Positions 1 to 5,755 are shown, counted from the first letter of the stretch. The stretch: 5,755 nt of DNA from JBGCED01 sp045106055 (GCA_045106055.1 JBGCED010000009.1:1-5755); one strand, 5' to 3'. Notes: a model not told the origin generated them from the letters alone. Numbers and translations: made by a program.

Positions 1-1
1 A

Positions 2-251
2 AAAAGATTGCAGAGACTGCCATATCTATCAGATTTAGTCTTAATTTCCCGCAAAACAGAATATGATGAGCTGGTAAAATACCGCTTTTTTTTTAATGAT
101 CACTCAAGCAAAAAGATATATGAGAAAGTTCAAAGCTATCCCAAAACAACATTCTAATCTGTTCTTGAAAGCGTATGAATGGAGGTTTATTATAGGCTCA
201 CCAAAAAGCTTGTTGAATGACCTTAAAACAATCCTCAAAAGCCAATCTTAG
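2..251 (+). pseudogene. 3' end of an unrecognised protein gene, frame broken at a T9 run
   Basis: No start is visible; the gene enters from the left edge. The frame starting at base 2 is open for 51 codons to TAA at 155-157 and includes the stretch LPYLSDLVLISRKTEYDEL. A second protein-like frame is open from 78 to TAG at 249-251 and includes LFLKAYEWRFIIGSPKSLL; it has its own ATG at 120. The two frames join into one product of about 82 codons if the run of nine T at 86-94 is read as eight. I infer one gene with a one-base insertion, or a sequencing error, rather than two overlapping genes. The region has roughly 33% GC by hand count, well below cysNC. It converges with cysNC with a 43-base gap and no clear terminator hairpin. 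I do not recognise the family. Proximity to PAPS synthesis might suggest a sulfotransferase, but no PAPS-binding motif is visible in this fragment. Confidence 0.4.
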
Positions 252-285
252 GTATCAGCCCCATATGTAAAACCAGATCATTATT

Positions 286-309
286 ATAAATGCCCTATAA
301 TAAATGCCC
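286..309. repeat. 14-base-period tandem repeat at the cysNC 3' end
   Basis: ATAAATGCCC occurs at 286-295 and again at 300-309. The right copy encodes the last residues of CysNC (GHL on the minus strand), and the left copy overlaps the TAG stop and continues into the noncoding side. It looks like a small slippage duplication that may have reset the exact C-terminus. No function is implied. Confidence 0.5.
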
Positions 310-2178
310 CGCTTTTTTAAGCTTTTGCAAAATCAAATTGGCAGCATCCCCCGCAGATAGGCTTGCCGTATCAATGTGAATTTCAGGATTCTGCGGCGGT
401 TCATAAGCGGAGGATATGCCCGTGAAATTTAAGATTTCGCCCTTCCTTGCCTTGGCGTAAAGCCCTTTTACATCGCGCGCTTCGCAGCTTTCAAGCGATG
501 AATCAATATGAATTTCCCAAAAATCATGATCTTTCATTAATTCACGCGCAAGCTGGCGTTCTGCGCGAAACGGAGAGATAAAGGCAACCAAAGCAATCAA
601 GCCGCCATCCAGCATCAAACGGGTAACTTCGGCAACTCGCCTTATGTTTTCCACGCGATCAGCGTCAGTAAAGCCAAGATCGCGGTTAAGCCCATGGCGC
701 ACATTATCGCCATCAAGCAGCATGGTATGATGCCCGCCATGATATAATTTTGCCTCCAGCGCATCGGCAATCGTGGATTTTCCAGCGCCTGAAAGCCCTG
801 TAAACCACAGCGCAATCGGCTTTTGTGACTTTAGGGAAGCGCGCGCCGCAGAATCAATGCTGGTCGCTTGCCATGTTAAATTATCAGCCCGCCTAAGCCC
901 ATAATCAATCATGCCGCCGCCAATTGTTTGATTATTCATGCGGTCAATCACGATAAACGCCCCCAGCCGCTTATTATCAGCATAGGAATGATAGGCAATT
1001 TGATGGTCTAGCGATAAATTAACCGTTCCAATTTCATTCATATTAAGCGTGGTCGCAGCAAGCTTTGTGCCTTGATTCACATCCAAGCGATGCTTTAATT
1101 GTGTAATCATTCCGCCAAGCTGCTTTGTGCCAAATTTGAAGATATATCGCCGTTCTGGCAGCATGGGCTGCGCGCCAAACCAAATTAATTGCGCCATAAA
1201 TTGATTGGAAACAGGGGCGGGGGCATCAGCGTGACTGAACAGATCGCCGCGGCTAATATCAATTTCTCGATCAAGGGTAAGGGTGATCGCTGCTCCCGCC
1301 ATCGCCGCATTAACGGCTTTATCGCCATTAAAGATGGCTTTCACCTTGGCGGGTGAATTGCTGGGCTGAATGATCAGTGAATCGCCGCATTTAACACTGC
1401 CTTGGGCGATGATGCCTGTATAGCCGCGAAAATCCAAATTTGGACGGTTAACCGTCTGAACCTGCATCAAAAAAGCATGATTTTGAACGCGGTCTATGTG
1501 ACAAAGAGCGGGTAAGCTATGCAGCCAATCAATCAAGCTATCCCCCTGATACCAAGGCGTATTATTGGAATTTACAAATAAATTATCGCCATATCTTGCG
1601 CTTAAAGGAATTGCCGTAACTTGATCAATGCCCAGACATTCCGCAAATGTCATAAAAGCATCATGGATTTGATCATAGATTTTCTCATCAAAATCGATTA
1701 AATCCATCTTGTTAATTGCAAGCGCAATATGCTTCACCCCCAACAGGCTTAAAATTTGGGCGTGGCGTTTGGTTTGGGTGGTTAGACCGCTGCGCGCATC
1801 AATCAACAGAATCGCAGCATCTGCGGTTGATGCGCCCGTTGCCATATTGCGCGTATATTGCTCATGGCCTGGCGTGTCTGCAATGATGAAATGGCAATGA
1901 TCGGTTGCAAAAAAGCGATAGGCAACATCAATCGTGATGCCTTGTTCGCGCTCTGCTGCAAGCCCATCTAGCAATAATGCAAAATCCAACTCACCAGCGC
2001 CTGCTGTGCCGTAAAGCTTGCTATCAGCAGAAAGGCTTTCCATCTGGTCAATCAGCAATGATTTGCTATCATATAATAATCGCCCGATTAGGGTGCTTTT
2101 GCCATCATCCACACTGCCGCAAGTCAGAACCCGAATAAGCGGCAATTCAGAGGATGGGGGTTTGGTTTCTAAATCCAT
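295..2178 (-). CDS. cysNC: CysNC: sulfate adenylyltransferase subunit 1 / adenylylsulfate kinase fusion
   Basis: This cytoplasmic bifunctional enzyme of sulfate activation has 627 residues, the usual size for CysN-CysC (NodQ-type) fusions. The CysN half is an EF-Tu-like GTPase that drives APS formation by its partner CysD. Visible motifs are the P-loop GSVDDGKST at residues 21-29, the switch region REQGITIDVAYRFF near 77-90, DTPGH at 101-105 and NKMD at 156-159, followed by beta-barrel domains to about residue 440. The CysC half, from about residue 450, phosphorylates APS to PAPS. It has the P-loop GLSGAGKST at 461-469, DGDNVRHGLNRDLGF from 489, FISPFRAER near 533 and DVKGLYAKARKGEI near 569. 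All key motifs look intact, so both activities are expected. The ATG start lies 16 bases after the stop of the transglycosylase gene, with only a weak AGG about 8 bases upstream, so it is probably co-transcribed. The cysD gene that normally precedes cysN is absent here. The C-terminus ends in a small tandem repeat. Confidence 0.96.
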   Translation of the reverse strand: MDLETKPPSSELPLIRVLTCGSVDDGKSTLIGRLLYDSKSLLIDQMESLSADSKLYGTAGAGELDFALLLDGLAAEREQGITIDVAYRFFATDHCHFIIADTPGHEQYTRNMATGASTADAAILLIDARSGLTTQTKRHAQILSLLGVKHIALAINKMDLIDFDEKIYDQIHDAFMTFAECLGIDQVTAIPLSARYGDNLFVNSNNTPWYQGDSLIDWLHSLPALCHIDRVQNHAFLMQVQTVNRPNLDFRGYTGIIAQGSVKCGDSLIIQPSNSPAKVKAIFNGDKAVNAAMAGAAITLTLDREIDISRGDLFSHADAPAPVSNQFMAQLIWFGAQPMLPERRYIFKFGTKQLGGMITQLKHRLDVNQGTKLAATTLNMNEIGTVNLSLDHQIAYHSYADNKRLGAFIVIDRMNNQTIGGGMIDYGLRRADNLTWQATSIDSAARASLKSQKPIALWFTGLSGAGKSTIADALEAKLYHGGHHTMLLDGDNVRHGLNRDLGFTDADRVENIRRVAEVTRLMLDGGLIALVAFISPFRAERQLARELMKDHDFWEIHIDSSLESCEARDVKGLYAKARKGEILNFTGISSAYEPPQNPEIHIDTASLSAGDAANLILQKLKKAGHLL

Positions 2179-2194
2179 TATTGCGCCTAGGTTT

Positions 2195-2998
2195 CTATTG
2201 GTTTTCTTTATTTTTAGCGGGGCGAGGTGCTGCGTTGCGCGCCCTCATTTCAACTAATTGCTGGGCAACATAAGAATTTTGATGGGCAGGGGTTGCATCA
2301 AGCGGTTTTATCGCTTGTGTTTCTGTTCGTGTCAAGCTTTGATTATCTGCAAGCTGCCCAGATATTCCAGCTGAACCAGAGGTTTCAAGCGATATCTTTT
2401 GCGCTTCGATCGCTGCCTTTGCTGCTGAATCTGAAGCTGCCTTTGCTTGCGCGCTCGCATCTACTCTAAACTTTGCCCATTCCATCATTACCTTATGCTG
2501 GTAATCTTGTGCGCGAACGGGATCGCTGCTGTGATAATAGGCAATCGCATCGCTCCATCTGCCGTGACGGCGATAAAGCTGGCGTAAAAAACTTGCGGCA
2601 TAAGCAATATTATGGGTGGGATCAAACATTAAATCAAGCGTGTTAAACGCTGCGCCATGATAACCATAATTAATCTGCATACAGCCAACATCAATATTTT
2701 TAATGCCATTCCTTAGCGCAGCATTTACAGCATTGATCGCATCATTTAAATTGCTGTAATACTGCCCGTCACCTTCAACCGTTACGGTATAAGGCCATGC
2801 AACATAGCGATCGGTAATGGGGTCTGTGCGCCCCGATTCGGTAAGCGATATGGCGTGCAGCAACTGATCTGGTAATCCTGCATATTGTTCAGCAAGGCGA
2901 ATTTCAGCCACACAATCATATTCAGCGTGCGCTTTACCAGCATTCAAAAATGCTAGAACCATCAAAAGAAATAGAAAGCTTGATATGTTTTGTTTCAT
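2195..2998 (-). CDS. Secreted SLT-family lytic transglycosylase
   Basis: This is predicted to cleave peptidoglycan glycan strands in the periplasm, leaving 1,6-anhydro-muropeptides. I start it at the ATG at 2998, giving 267 residues; a TTG three codons upstream at 3007 would give 270. The ATG start yields a normal signal peptide: MKQ, a hydrophobic core FLFLLMVLAFL, and cleavage after AGKAHA near residue 25. The SLT domain spans about residues 28-165. It shows the catalytic glutamate in ISLTESGR (E54), DVGCMQINYGYH at about 103-114, NIAYAASFLRQL near 130-141, and AIAYYHSSDP near 151-160 in place of the usual AYN motif. An alanine-rich, probably helical tail (about 180-210) and a polar C-terminus follow. 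No lipobox is seen. No strong Shine-Dalgarno precedes either start. It is the upstream gene of a pair with cysNC. It could serve general wall turnover or a secretion apparatus; nothing nearby decides between these. Confidence 0.9.
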   Translation of the reverse strand: MKQNISSFLFLLMVLAFLNAGKAHAEYDCVAEIRLAEQYAGLPDQLLHAISLTESGRTDPITDRYVAWPYTVTVEGDGQYYSNLNDAINAVNAALRNGIKNIDVGCMQINYGYHGAAFNTLDLMFDPTHNIAYAASFLRQLYRRHGRWSDAIAYYHSSDPVRAQDYQHKVMMEWAKFRVDASAQAKAASDSAAKAAIEAQKISLETSGSAGISGQLADNQSLTRTETQAIKPLDATPAHQNSYVAQQLVEMRARNAAPRPAKNKENQ

Positions 2999-3022
2999 AA
3001 TATTCAAAGAAAATTGTTGTAA

Positions 3023-3052
3023 TATCTACAAAACAAGCAATTTCTATGCCAA
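3023..3052 (-). promoter_or_regulatory. Possible promoter for the transglycosylase-cysNC pair
   Basis: On the minus strand TTGGCA (3052-3047) is followed after 18 bases by TAGATA (3028-3023), a fair sigma-70-type match upstream of the transglycosylase start. The implied leader is short, about 15-20 bases to the ATG. The surrounding DNA is AT-rich, so chance matches are likely. Confidence 0.3.
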
Positions 3053-3081
3053 TTCGCAATTTTGGTGGGCGTTGACTGGTT

Positions 3082-3122
3082 TTGAAAATTAATTTAAAAA
3101 ATGCTATTGTGCCTTTTATAAT
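3082..3122 (+). promoter_or_regulatory. Promoter region for tRNA-Gly
   Basis: TTGAAA (3082-3087), a 17-base spacer and TATTGT (3105-3110) preceded by TGC form an extended -10 type promoter, implying a start near 3117 and a leader of about 63 bases before the tRNA. Two alternatives overlap: TTGACT at 3072-3077 with TAAAAA at 3095-3100, and a perfect TATAAT at 3117-3122 without a good -35. The strand and position fit the tRNA; which box is used cannot be told by eye. Confidence 0.45.
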
Positions 3123-3179
3123 AAAAAGCTATATCAAGCCTGTTCATTATACATCAATATTTTTTTTGGGGTGTATCTT

Positions 3180-3253
3180 GCGGGTGTAGCTTAATGGTAA
3201 AGCCCCAGCCTTCCAAGCTGGTTATGAGGGTTCGATTCCCTTCACCCGCTCCA
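3180..3253 (+). tRNA. tRNA-Gly (anticodon TCC)
   Basis: A complete 74-nt cloverleaf including encoded CCA. The acceptor stem GCGGGTG (3180-3186) pairs with CACCCGC (3243-3249), with discriminator T3250 and CCA at 3251-3253. The D stem GCTT/AAGC is at 3189-3192 and 3200-3203. The anticodon stem CCAGC/GCTGG (3205-3209, 3217-3221) holds the loop CTTCCAA with anticodon TCC at 3212-3214. The T arm GAGGG-TTCGATT-CCCTT is at 3226-3242 with one G-T pair. The TCC anticodon reads GGA and, by wobble, GGG glycine codons. The gene stands alone. Plasmid-like genes begin about 100 bases downstream, so its 3' end is a candidate integration site; no second copy of that end is present in the window. Confidence 0.97.
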
Positions 3254-3359
3254 ATCAATTCTTAACCTAGATTCAACTGTTTCTTTAACACGACTTGGGG
3301 CGTGGAAGCTATGTTTTTTTTGATGGTTTTTGCCTGTCCTGCAGAAAGGCAGAACGACG

Positions 3360-3695
3360 ATGGCACGCATCGTTCCGCAGTTTGACCAAGATAAAATTTA
3401 TCGCACAACAATTAGCGCAAGGAATCAATTTACAGAAGAATTTGCGAGGCATATCTTGTTGATGGGGGACGGATGCCGAAATCCGAATATTGGCCCATAA
3501 GCATTTCATTAAAAATGCGTAAAGACAAACGCGTTTAAATATCAATTCAGGCGCGATGATCGCTTTTCTTATGCAGGGGAAGCAGCGGCGCAATGCTGCC
3601 TTGTTTCAAGGCGAACTTGGATCAATACAATTCAAAAGCTGGAACTGAAAGACTATATTTCAGTCGGTCGCGGGAAATTTACACATCGCAGAAAT
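3360..3695 (+). pseudogene. Broken 5' part of the RepC-like initiator gene (N-terminal and winged-helix region)
   Basis: An ATG at 3360, with AGAAAGG ten bases upstream, opens a 46-codon frame beginning MARIVPQFDQDKIYR and ending at TAA 3498-3500. A second in-frame TAA is at 3510-3512. The same frame is then open without interruption from 3513 into the downstream gene, and between 3576 and 3695 it encodes a helix-turn-helix and wing: GEAAAQCCLVSRRTW, then IQKLELKDYISVGRGK. Between the halves another frame carries TDAEIRILAHKHFIKNA (3469-3519), which fits the missing link. Reading G5 at 3464-3468 as G4, and adding one base near 3517-3521, joins everything into one protein with no stop. No ATG or GTG lies between 3513 and the TTG at 3696. 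I infer one original gene spanning 3360-4688, interrupted by two compensating indels, either real or from sequencing error. Confidence 0.55.
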
Positions 3696-4688
3696 TTGAT
3701 AAATTGCTATTTGCTGGGTGAAAATCTTAAAAAAATCCTGAAATATGCACATACGCAGCTGCGACATATCAACGCACCATCCGCTGCATCATCCCCTAAA
3801 TTTTCAAAAAAACAGCCTGAGCAACAGGCAAAAAAAATTACGCCACACTGTGCAATGGTTGCGCAGTATTATAACTTAAATAATATTAATAATACTTCTT
3901 TACCTACAAGCGATATTCAAAATCAAAATAGCGGGGCGCGTTCTGTGAAACCGCCTGTGATCGGTGCTGCTGCGCAATGTAGGTCGGCTGCGCCGCCCTT
4001 AAATGGCGTGGAACACACCTTATTGATCGCGGATTTAGAGGCTAAATTGGCAAGCATCCGCCAGTTTGAGATCAAGCAAGCCGTGCCAGCTGGCGGCGAC
4101 CCGCCCCCGCTTGATAGAAATGGCTATTTTTGGGCAATCTTAACCCAGATTGACGCTGATTTAAGCGCGAAAATGCTTAAAAATCGGTTCGGGATGGTTG
4201 ACGGGCTGGCGGTGCTGCGCCGTGAATTTATGCCTGATCTTGGCTTTCCAAAATTGTTAAATTTGTTGGATAAGCACGGGGCTTGTGCGGCGTTTATGGT
4301 GGTTGCGGTTGCTTACCGCGTTAAATTTAAACGCCCCGATGAGCGGGGGCGGCCGATCATGCGCCCCGCTGCCTATTTGATCGGCGCGCTTAGCAATCCA
4401 AGCGGGTCACGGCCGCTGATGAGCCTGTCTTATTTCAAGCATGATCTATCCTTAAAAAAGCCGAGCAGCCCCGAAATCAAGCAAGCCCGCATTGAAATTG
4501 CGCGATCTTGGATGGAGGCTTTAAGCCAAGCGGAGCGAATGCGGCTTTATGACAAGCATCAAAACCCTAGCAGCTTTGATTATGATCAAACATTCGCGCG
4601 AAATATGGATGATCCTGTGTGGATGATCCGCGCCTATGATTTTAAATTCCGCTGTGACTGGAGCGGGCTTGCACATTTAAAGGATTAA
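3696..4688 (+). CDS. RepC-like replication initiator protein, C-terminal portion
   Basis: This is the intact open frame of 330 codons from a TTG with no Shine-Dalgarno. The TTG falls just inside the end of a winged-helix domain encoded upstream, so it is probably not the natural start (see the preceding entry). Residues 20-105 are a polar linker rich in S, Q, K and N. Residues 138-330 look like a folded, mostly helical domain. The part at 186-232, with HGACAAFMVVAVAYRV followed by RPAAYLIGAL, has the spacing of the C-terminal domain of alphaproteobacterial plasmid RepC initiators (G..A..V.VA, then P..YL.AL). A winged-helix N-terminus plus this domain fits a protein that binds an origin and starts replication. 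The link is by eye and distant. A transcriptional regulator remains possible. The next gene, ssb, is 120 bases downstream on the same strand. If the upstream breaks are real, this fragment may be untranslated. Confidence 0.5.
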   Translation: MINCYLLGENLKKILKYAHTQLRHINAPSAASSPKFSKKQPEQQAKKITPHCAMVAQYYNLNNINNTSLPTSDIQNQNSGARSVKPPVIGAAAQCRSAAPPLNGVEHTLLIADLEAKLASIRQFEIKQAVPAGGDPPPLDRNGYFWAILTQIDADLSAKMLKNRFGMVDGLAVLRREFMPDLGFPKLLNLLDKHGACAAFMVVAVAYRVKFKRPDERGRPIMRPAAYLIGALSNPSGSRPLMSLSYFKHDLSLKKPSSPEIKQARIEIARSWMEALSQAERMRLYDKHQNPSSFDYDQTFARNMDDPVWMIRAYDFKFRCDWSGLAHLKD

Positions 4689-4725
4689 ACCAATCCCCTT
4701 ACCATAAAGGCGCATTTCTGCGGCT

Positions 4726-4754
4726 TTGTCGGTGTGGTGATTGGGGTTTATTCA
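4726..4754 (+). promoter_or_regulatory. Weak possible promoter for ssb-nuclease
   Basis: TTGTCG (4726-4731) and TATTCA (4749-4754) are separated by 17 bases in the 120-base gap between the RepC-like gene and ssb. The -10 match is poor. The gap is long enough for a promoter, and the rest of it shows only a weak five-base-pair hairpin (GGATT/AATCC, 4682-4696) without a T tail. Read-through from upstream is equally possible. Confidence 0.22.
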
Positions 4755-4808
4755 AAAAAAACGGTGTGCCGGCCGCCTTTATTTCTTCTGTCGTGAAAGG
4801 ACAACATC

Positions 4809-5324
4809 ATGTCTATTGTAAATCAAGTAAGCTTAATCGGTTGTCTTATTTGTGATGATCGCATTTTTAAACGCAAAAACCGGTTCCCACTTTTGCTAAA
4901 ATGCTTGCGCGCAGATGCCGAAGTAAAAACACTTAGCCCAAGCAACCGAAAAATGGCGAATTTTAGCGTTGCCACCGATGCGAGCTATGCCAATAAACAA
5001 ACGGGCGAATGGGTCAAGCGCACGGATTGGCACAGAATCACCATCTATCAAGATCAGCTTGTGAATGCAATCGGGCATTTGCTTGTGAAAGGGCGGTTTG
5101 TTGCCGTGATTGGTGAATTAAAGCACCGCTCATACGAGGATGGGCAAGGCAACACGCGCCATGCCAGCGAGGTCATTATCAATAGCCAAGGGGCGATTAA
5201 AATCTTGGATAATCCCAAGAAAACGGGCAGCCCCGCCGATAATGACCCCAAAGATTCCACCCCGCCAGATCAGGCGGAAAATGCGCCCGATGCCGAAAAT
5301 TACCAAGATCACGGTGATTTTTAA
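4809..5324 (+). CDS. ssb: Single-stranded DNA-binding protein with an OB-fold insertion
   Basis: This 171-residue SSB coats single-stranded DNA during replication, repair or conjugal transfer, normally as a tetramer. The ATG is preceded by a good Shine-Dalgarno (GAAAGGA, 4795-4801). The OB fold covers about residues 1-130: VNQVSLIG at the first strand, MANFSVATD, then GEWVKRTDWHRITIY, LVKGRFVAVIGELKHRSYED, and TRHASEVIIN, all in the expected SSB order. Residues 14-33 (bases 4848-4907) have no counterpart in typical SSBs: they sit between IGCL and RADAEVKTL, where the family runs directly on (as in IGNLGxDPEVR). The tail from 131 is rich in P, D, N and K and ends in DHGDF. It keeps the terminal Phe but not the usual DDDIPF tip, so contacts with partner proteins may differ. 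The stop overlaps the next start (TAATG), suggesting translational coupling to the nuclease. Context suggests an accessory rather than the main chromosomal SSB. Confidence 0.88.
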   Translation: MSIVNQVSLIGCLICDDRIFKRKNRFPLLLKCLRADAEVKTLSPSNRKMANFSVATDASYANKQTGEWVKRTDWHRITIYQDQLVNAIGHLLVKGRFVAVIGELKHRSYEDGQGNTRHASEVIINSQGAIKILDNPKKTGSPADNDPKDSTPPDQAENAPDAENYQDHGDF

Positions 5325-5755
5325 TGCGTGCCTTATTTACAGCTGGCATCATTGCCAGTGTTGCTTGCCTCACCTTGTTTCAAGGTGGGGCGGGCAGTCT
5401 TTATGCCGCATCATCGCTTTATGGCAAGGCGTATGTCACCGATGGTGACACGCTGATTATTGATGATCAGCGCATAAGGCTGTTTGGCATTGATGCGCCC
5501 GAATTGGCGCAGCCTTGCGTTAAGGGTGATGTTGTTTGGCCGTGCGGAGAGGAAGCAAAGCAGCACCTGATCCGCTTAATTGATGATCAGCCCGTTAGCT
5601 GTCAAATTATCAATATTGACCGCTATCAACGCTTTATTGCGCAATGTTTCAATGATGCGGGGTTTGATCTTGGCGCAAGCATGGTTGCTGGCGGGATGGC
5701 AGTTGCCTATATCCGCTATTCAGCACGCTATCAACCCATCCAAGCACAGGCGATG
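5324..5755 (+). CDS. Secreted staphylococcal-nuclease-like (thermonuclease) protein, 3' end missing
   Basis: The ATG at 5324 shares its A with the ssb stop (TAATG). The frame is open for 144 codons to the right edge with no stop, so the C-terminus is cut off. An N-terminal hydrophobic stretch (residues 3-19) followed by SLYAAS suggests a signal peptide cleaved near residue 28, so the enzyme probably acts in the periplasm or outside. Aligned by eye to S. aureus nuclease, the catalytic and calcium-binding residues are all present: DGDT with D42 (D21), R52 in IRLFGIDAPE (R35), D57 (D40), E60 (E43) and R103 in DRYQRFIA (R87). The usual YGR is YQR. Four cysteines (C65, C74, C93, C108) could form disulfides, which suits an exported protein. 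The family cuts DNA and RNA. Such genes occur on conjugative plasmids and in chromosomes. The exact role is unknown. Confidence 0.85.
   Translation, partial: MRALFTAGIIASVACLTLFQGGAGSLYAASSLYGKAYVTDGDTLIIDDQRIRLFGIDAPELAQPCVKGDVVWPCGEEAKQHLIRLIDDQPVSCQIINIDRYQRFIAQCFNDAGFDLGASMVAGGMAVAYIRYSARYQPIQAQAM

Noticed and set aside
1709..2469. Short plus-strand open frames opposite cysNC and the transglycosylase
   Set aside because: They lie antisense to well-supported genes with intact motifs, and show no motif of their own.
3289..3321. Possible terminator after the tRNA: CACG/CGTG with a T8 run at 3314-3321
   Set aside because: The stem is only four base pairs and lies ten bases from the T run, too weak to call.
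3309..3593. Minus-strand 94-codon open frame opposite the broken initiator 5' part
   Set aside because: No recognisable domain, and the opposite strand carries better protein-like sequence with an HTH; treated as a shadow.
4689..4808. Hairpin or operator in the gap before ssb (CCAATC at 4690 and GATTGG at 4739; GCCGGC near 4770)
   Set aside because: The arms are short, far apart or simple palindromes, with no T tail; nothing above chance.
5324..5368. Lipoprotein signal in the nuclease (SVAC at residues 12-15)
   Set aside because: Position -3 is Ser rather than the usual Leu/Val/Ile; an ordinary signal peptide with cleavage near residue 28 fits better.
5130..5448. Open frames on both strands overlapping ssb and the nuclease start
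   Set aside because: They are shadows: the SSB and nuclease frames have family motifs, a Shine-Dalgarno and the TAATG junction.
5459..5591. 13-base direct repeat ATTGATGATCAGC at 5459-5471 and 5579-5591
   Set aside because: Both copies are in frame and encode IDDQ inside the nuclease; a single repeat of this length in a few kilobases is within chance.
1..5755. CRISPR arrays, insertion sequences, or complete mobile-element ends
   Set aside because: No regularly spaced repeats, transposase-like frames or terminal inverted repeats were seen.

Overview
The window looks like a chromosomal segment of an alphaproteobacterium of moderate GC content. This rests on a fused CysN-CysC protein, a signal-peptide lytic transglycosylase with the DVGCMQ-type motif common in alphaproteobacteria, and a RepC-like initiator protein. 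I cannot name a genus.

Layout. (1) Positions 2-251 hold the AT-rich 3' end of an unrecognised plus-strand gene whose frame breaks at a run of nine T. (2) Positions 295-2998 hold two minus-strand genes 16 bases apart: a secreted SLT-family lytic transglycosylase, then cysNC (sulfate adenylyltransferase GTPase subunit fused to APS kinase). The usual partner gene cysD is not next to cysNC. (3) Positions 3000-3180 form a short AT-rich divergent promoter region, followed by an intact tRNA-Gly(TCC) at 3180-3253. (4) From 3360 to the right end all genes are on the plus strand: a RepC-like winged-helix protein whose N-terminal part is broken by two in-frame stops, a single-stranded DNA-binding protein with a 20-residue insertion in its OB fold, and a secreted staphylococcal-nuclease-type enzyme that runs off the window and overlaps the ssb stop by one base.

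How the parts fit. CysNC makes APS and PAPS for sulfur assimilation or sulfation and needs CysD from elsewhere. The block to the right of the tRNA (initiator-like protein, variant SSB, nuclease) looks like plasmid or integrated-element DNA next to a tRNA gene, a classic integration site. No integrase, second attachment site or partition genes lie inside the window, so this remains an inference.

The main things to re-examine are the broken initiator gene, which can be read continuously with one base fewer in a G5 run and one base more about 50 bases later; the similar break at T9 near the left end; the SSB insertion; and cysNC without cysD, following a cell-wall enzyme. The homopolymer-linked breaks may be sequencing errors, so their biological meaning depends on read-level checks.
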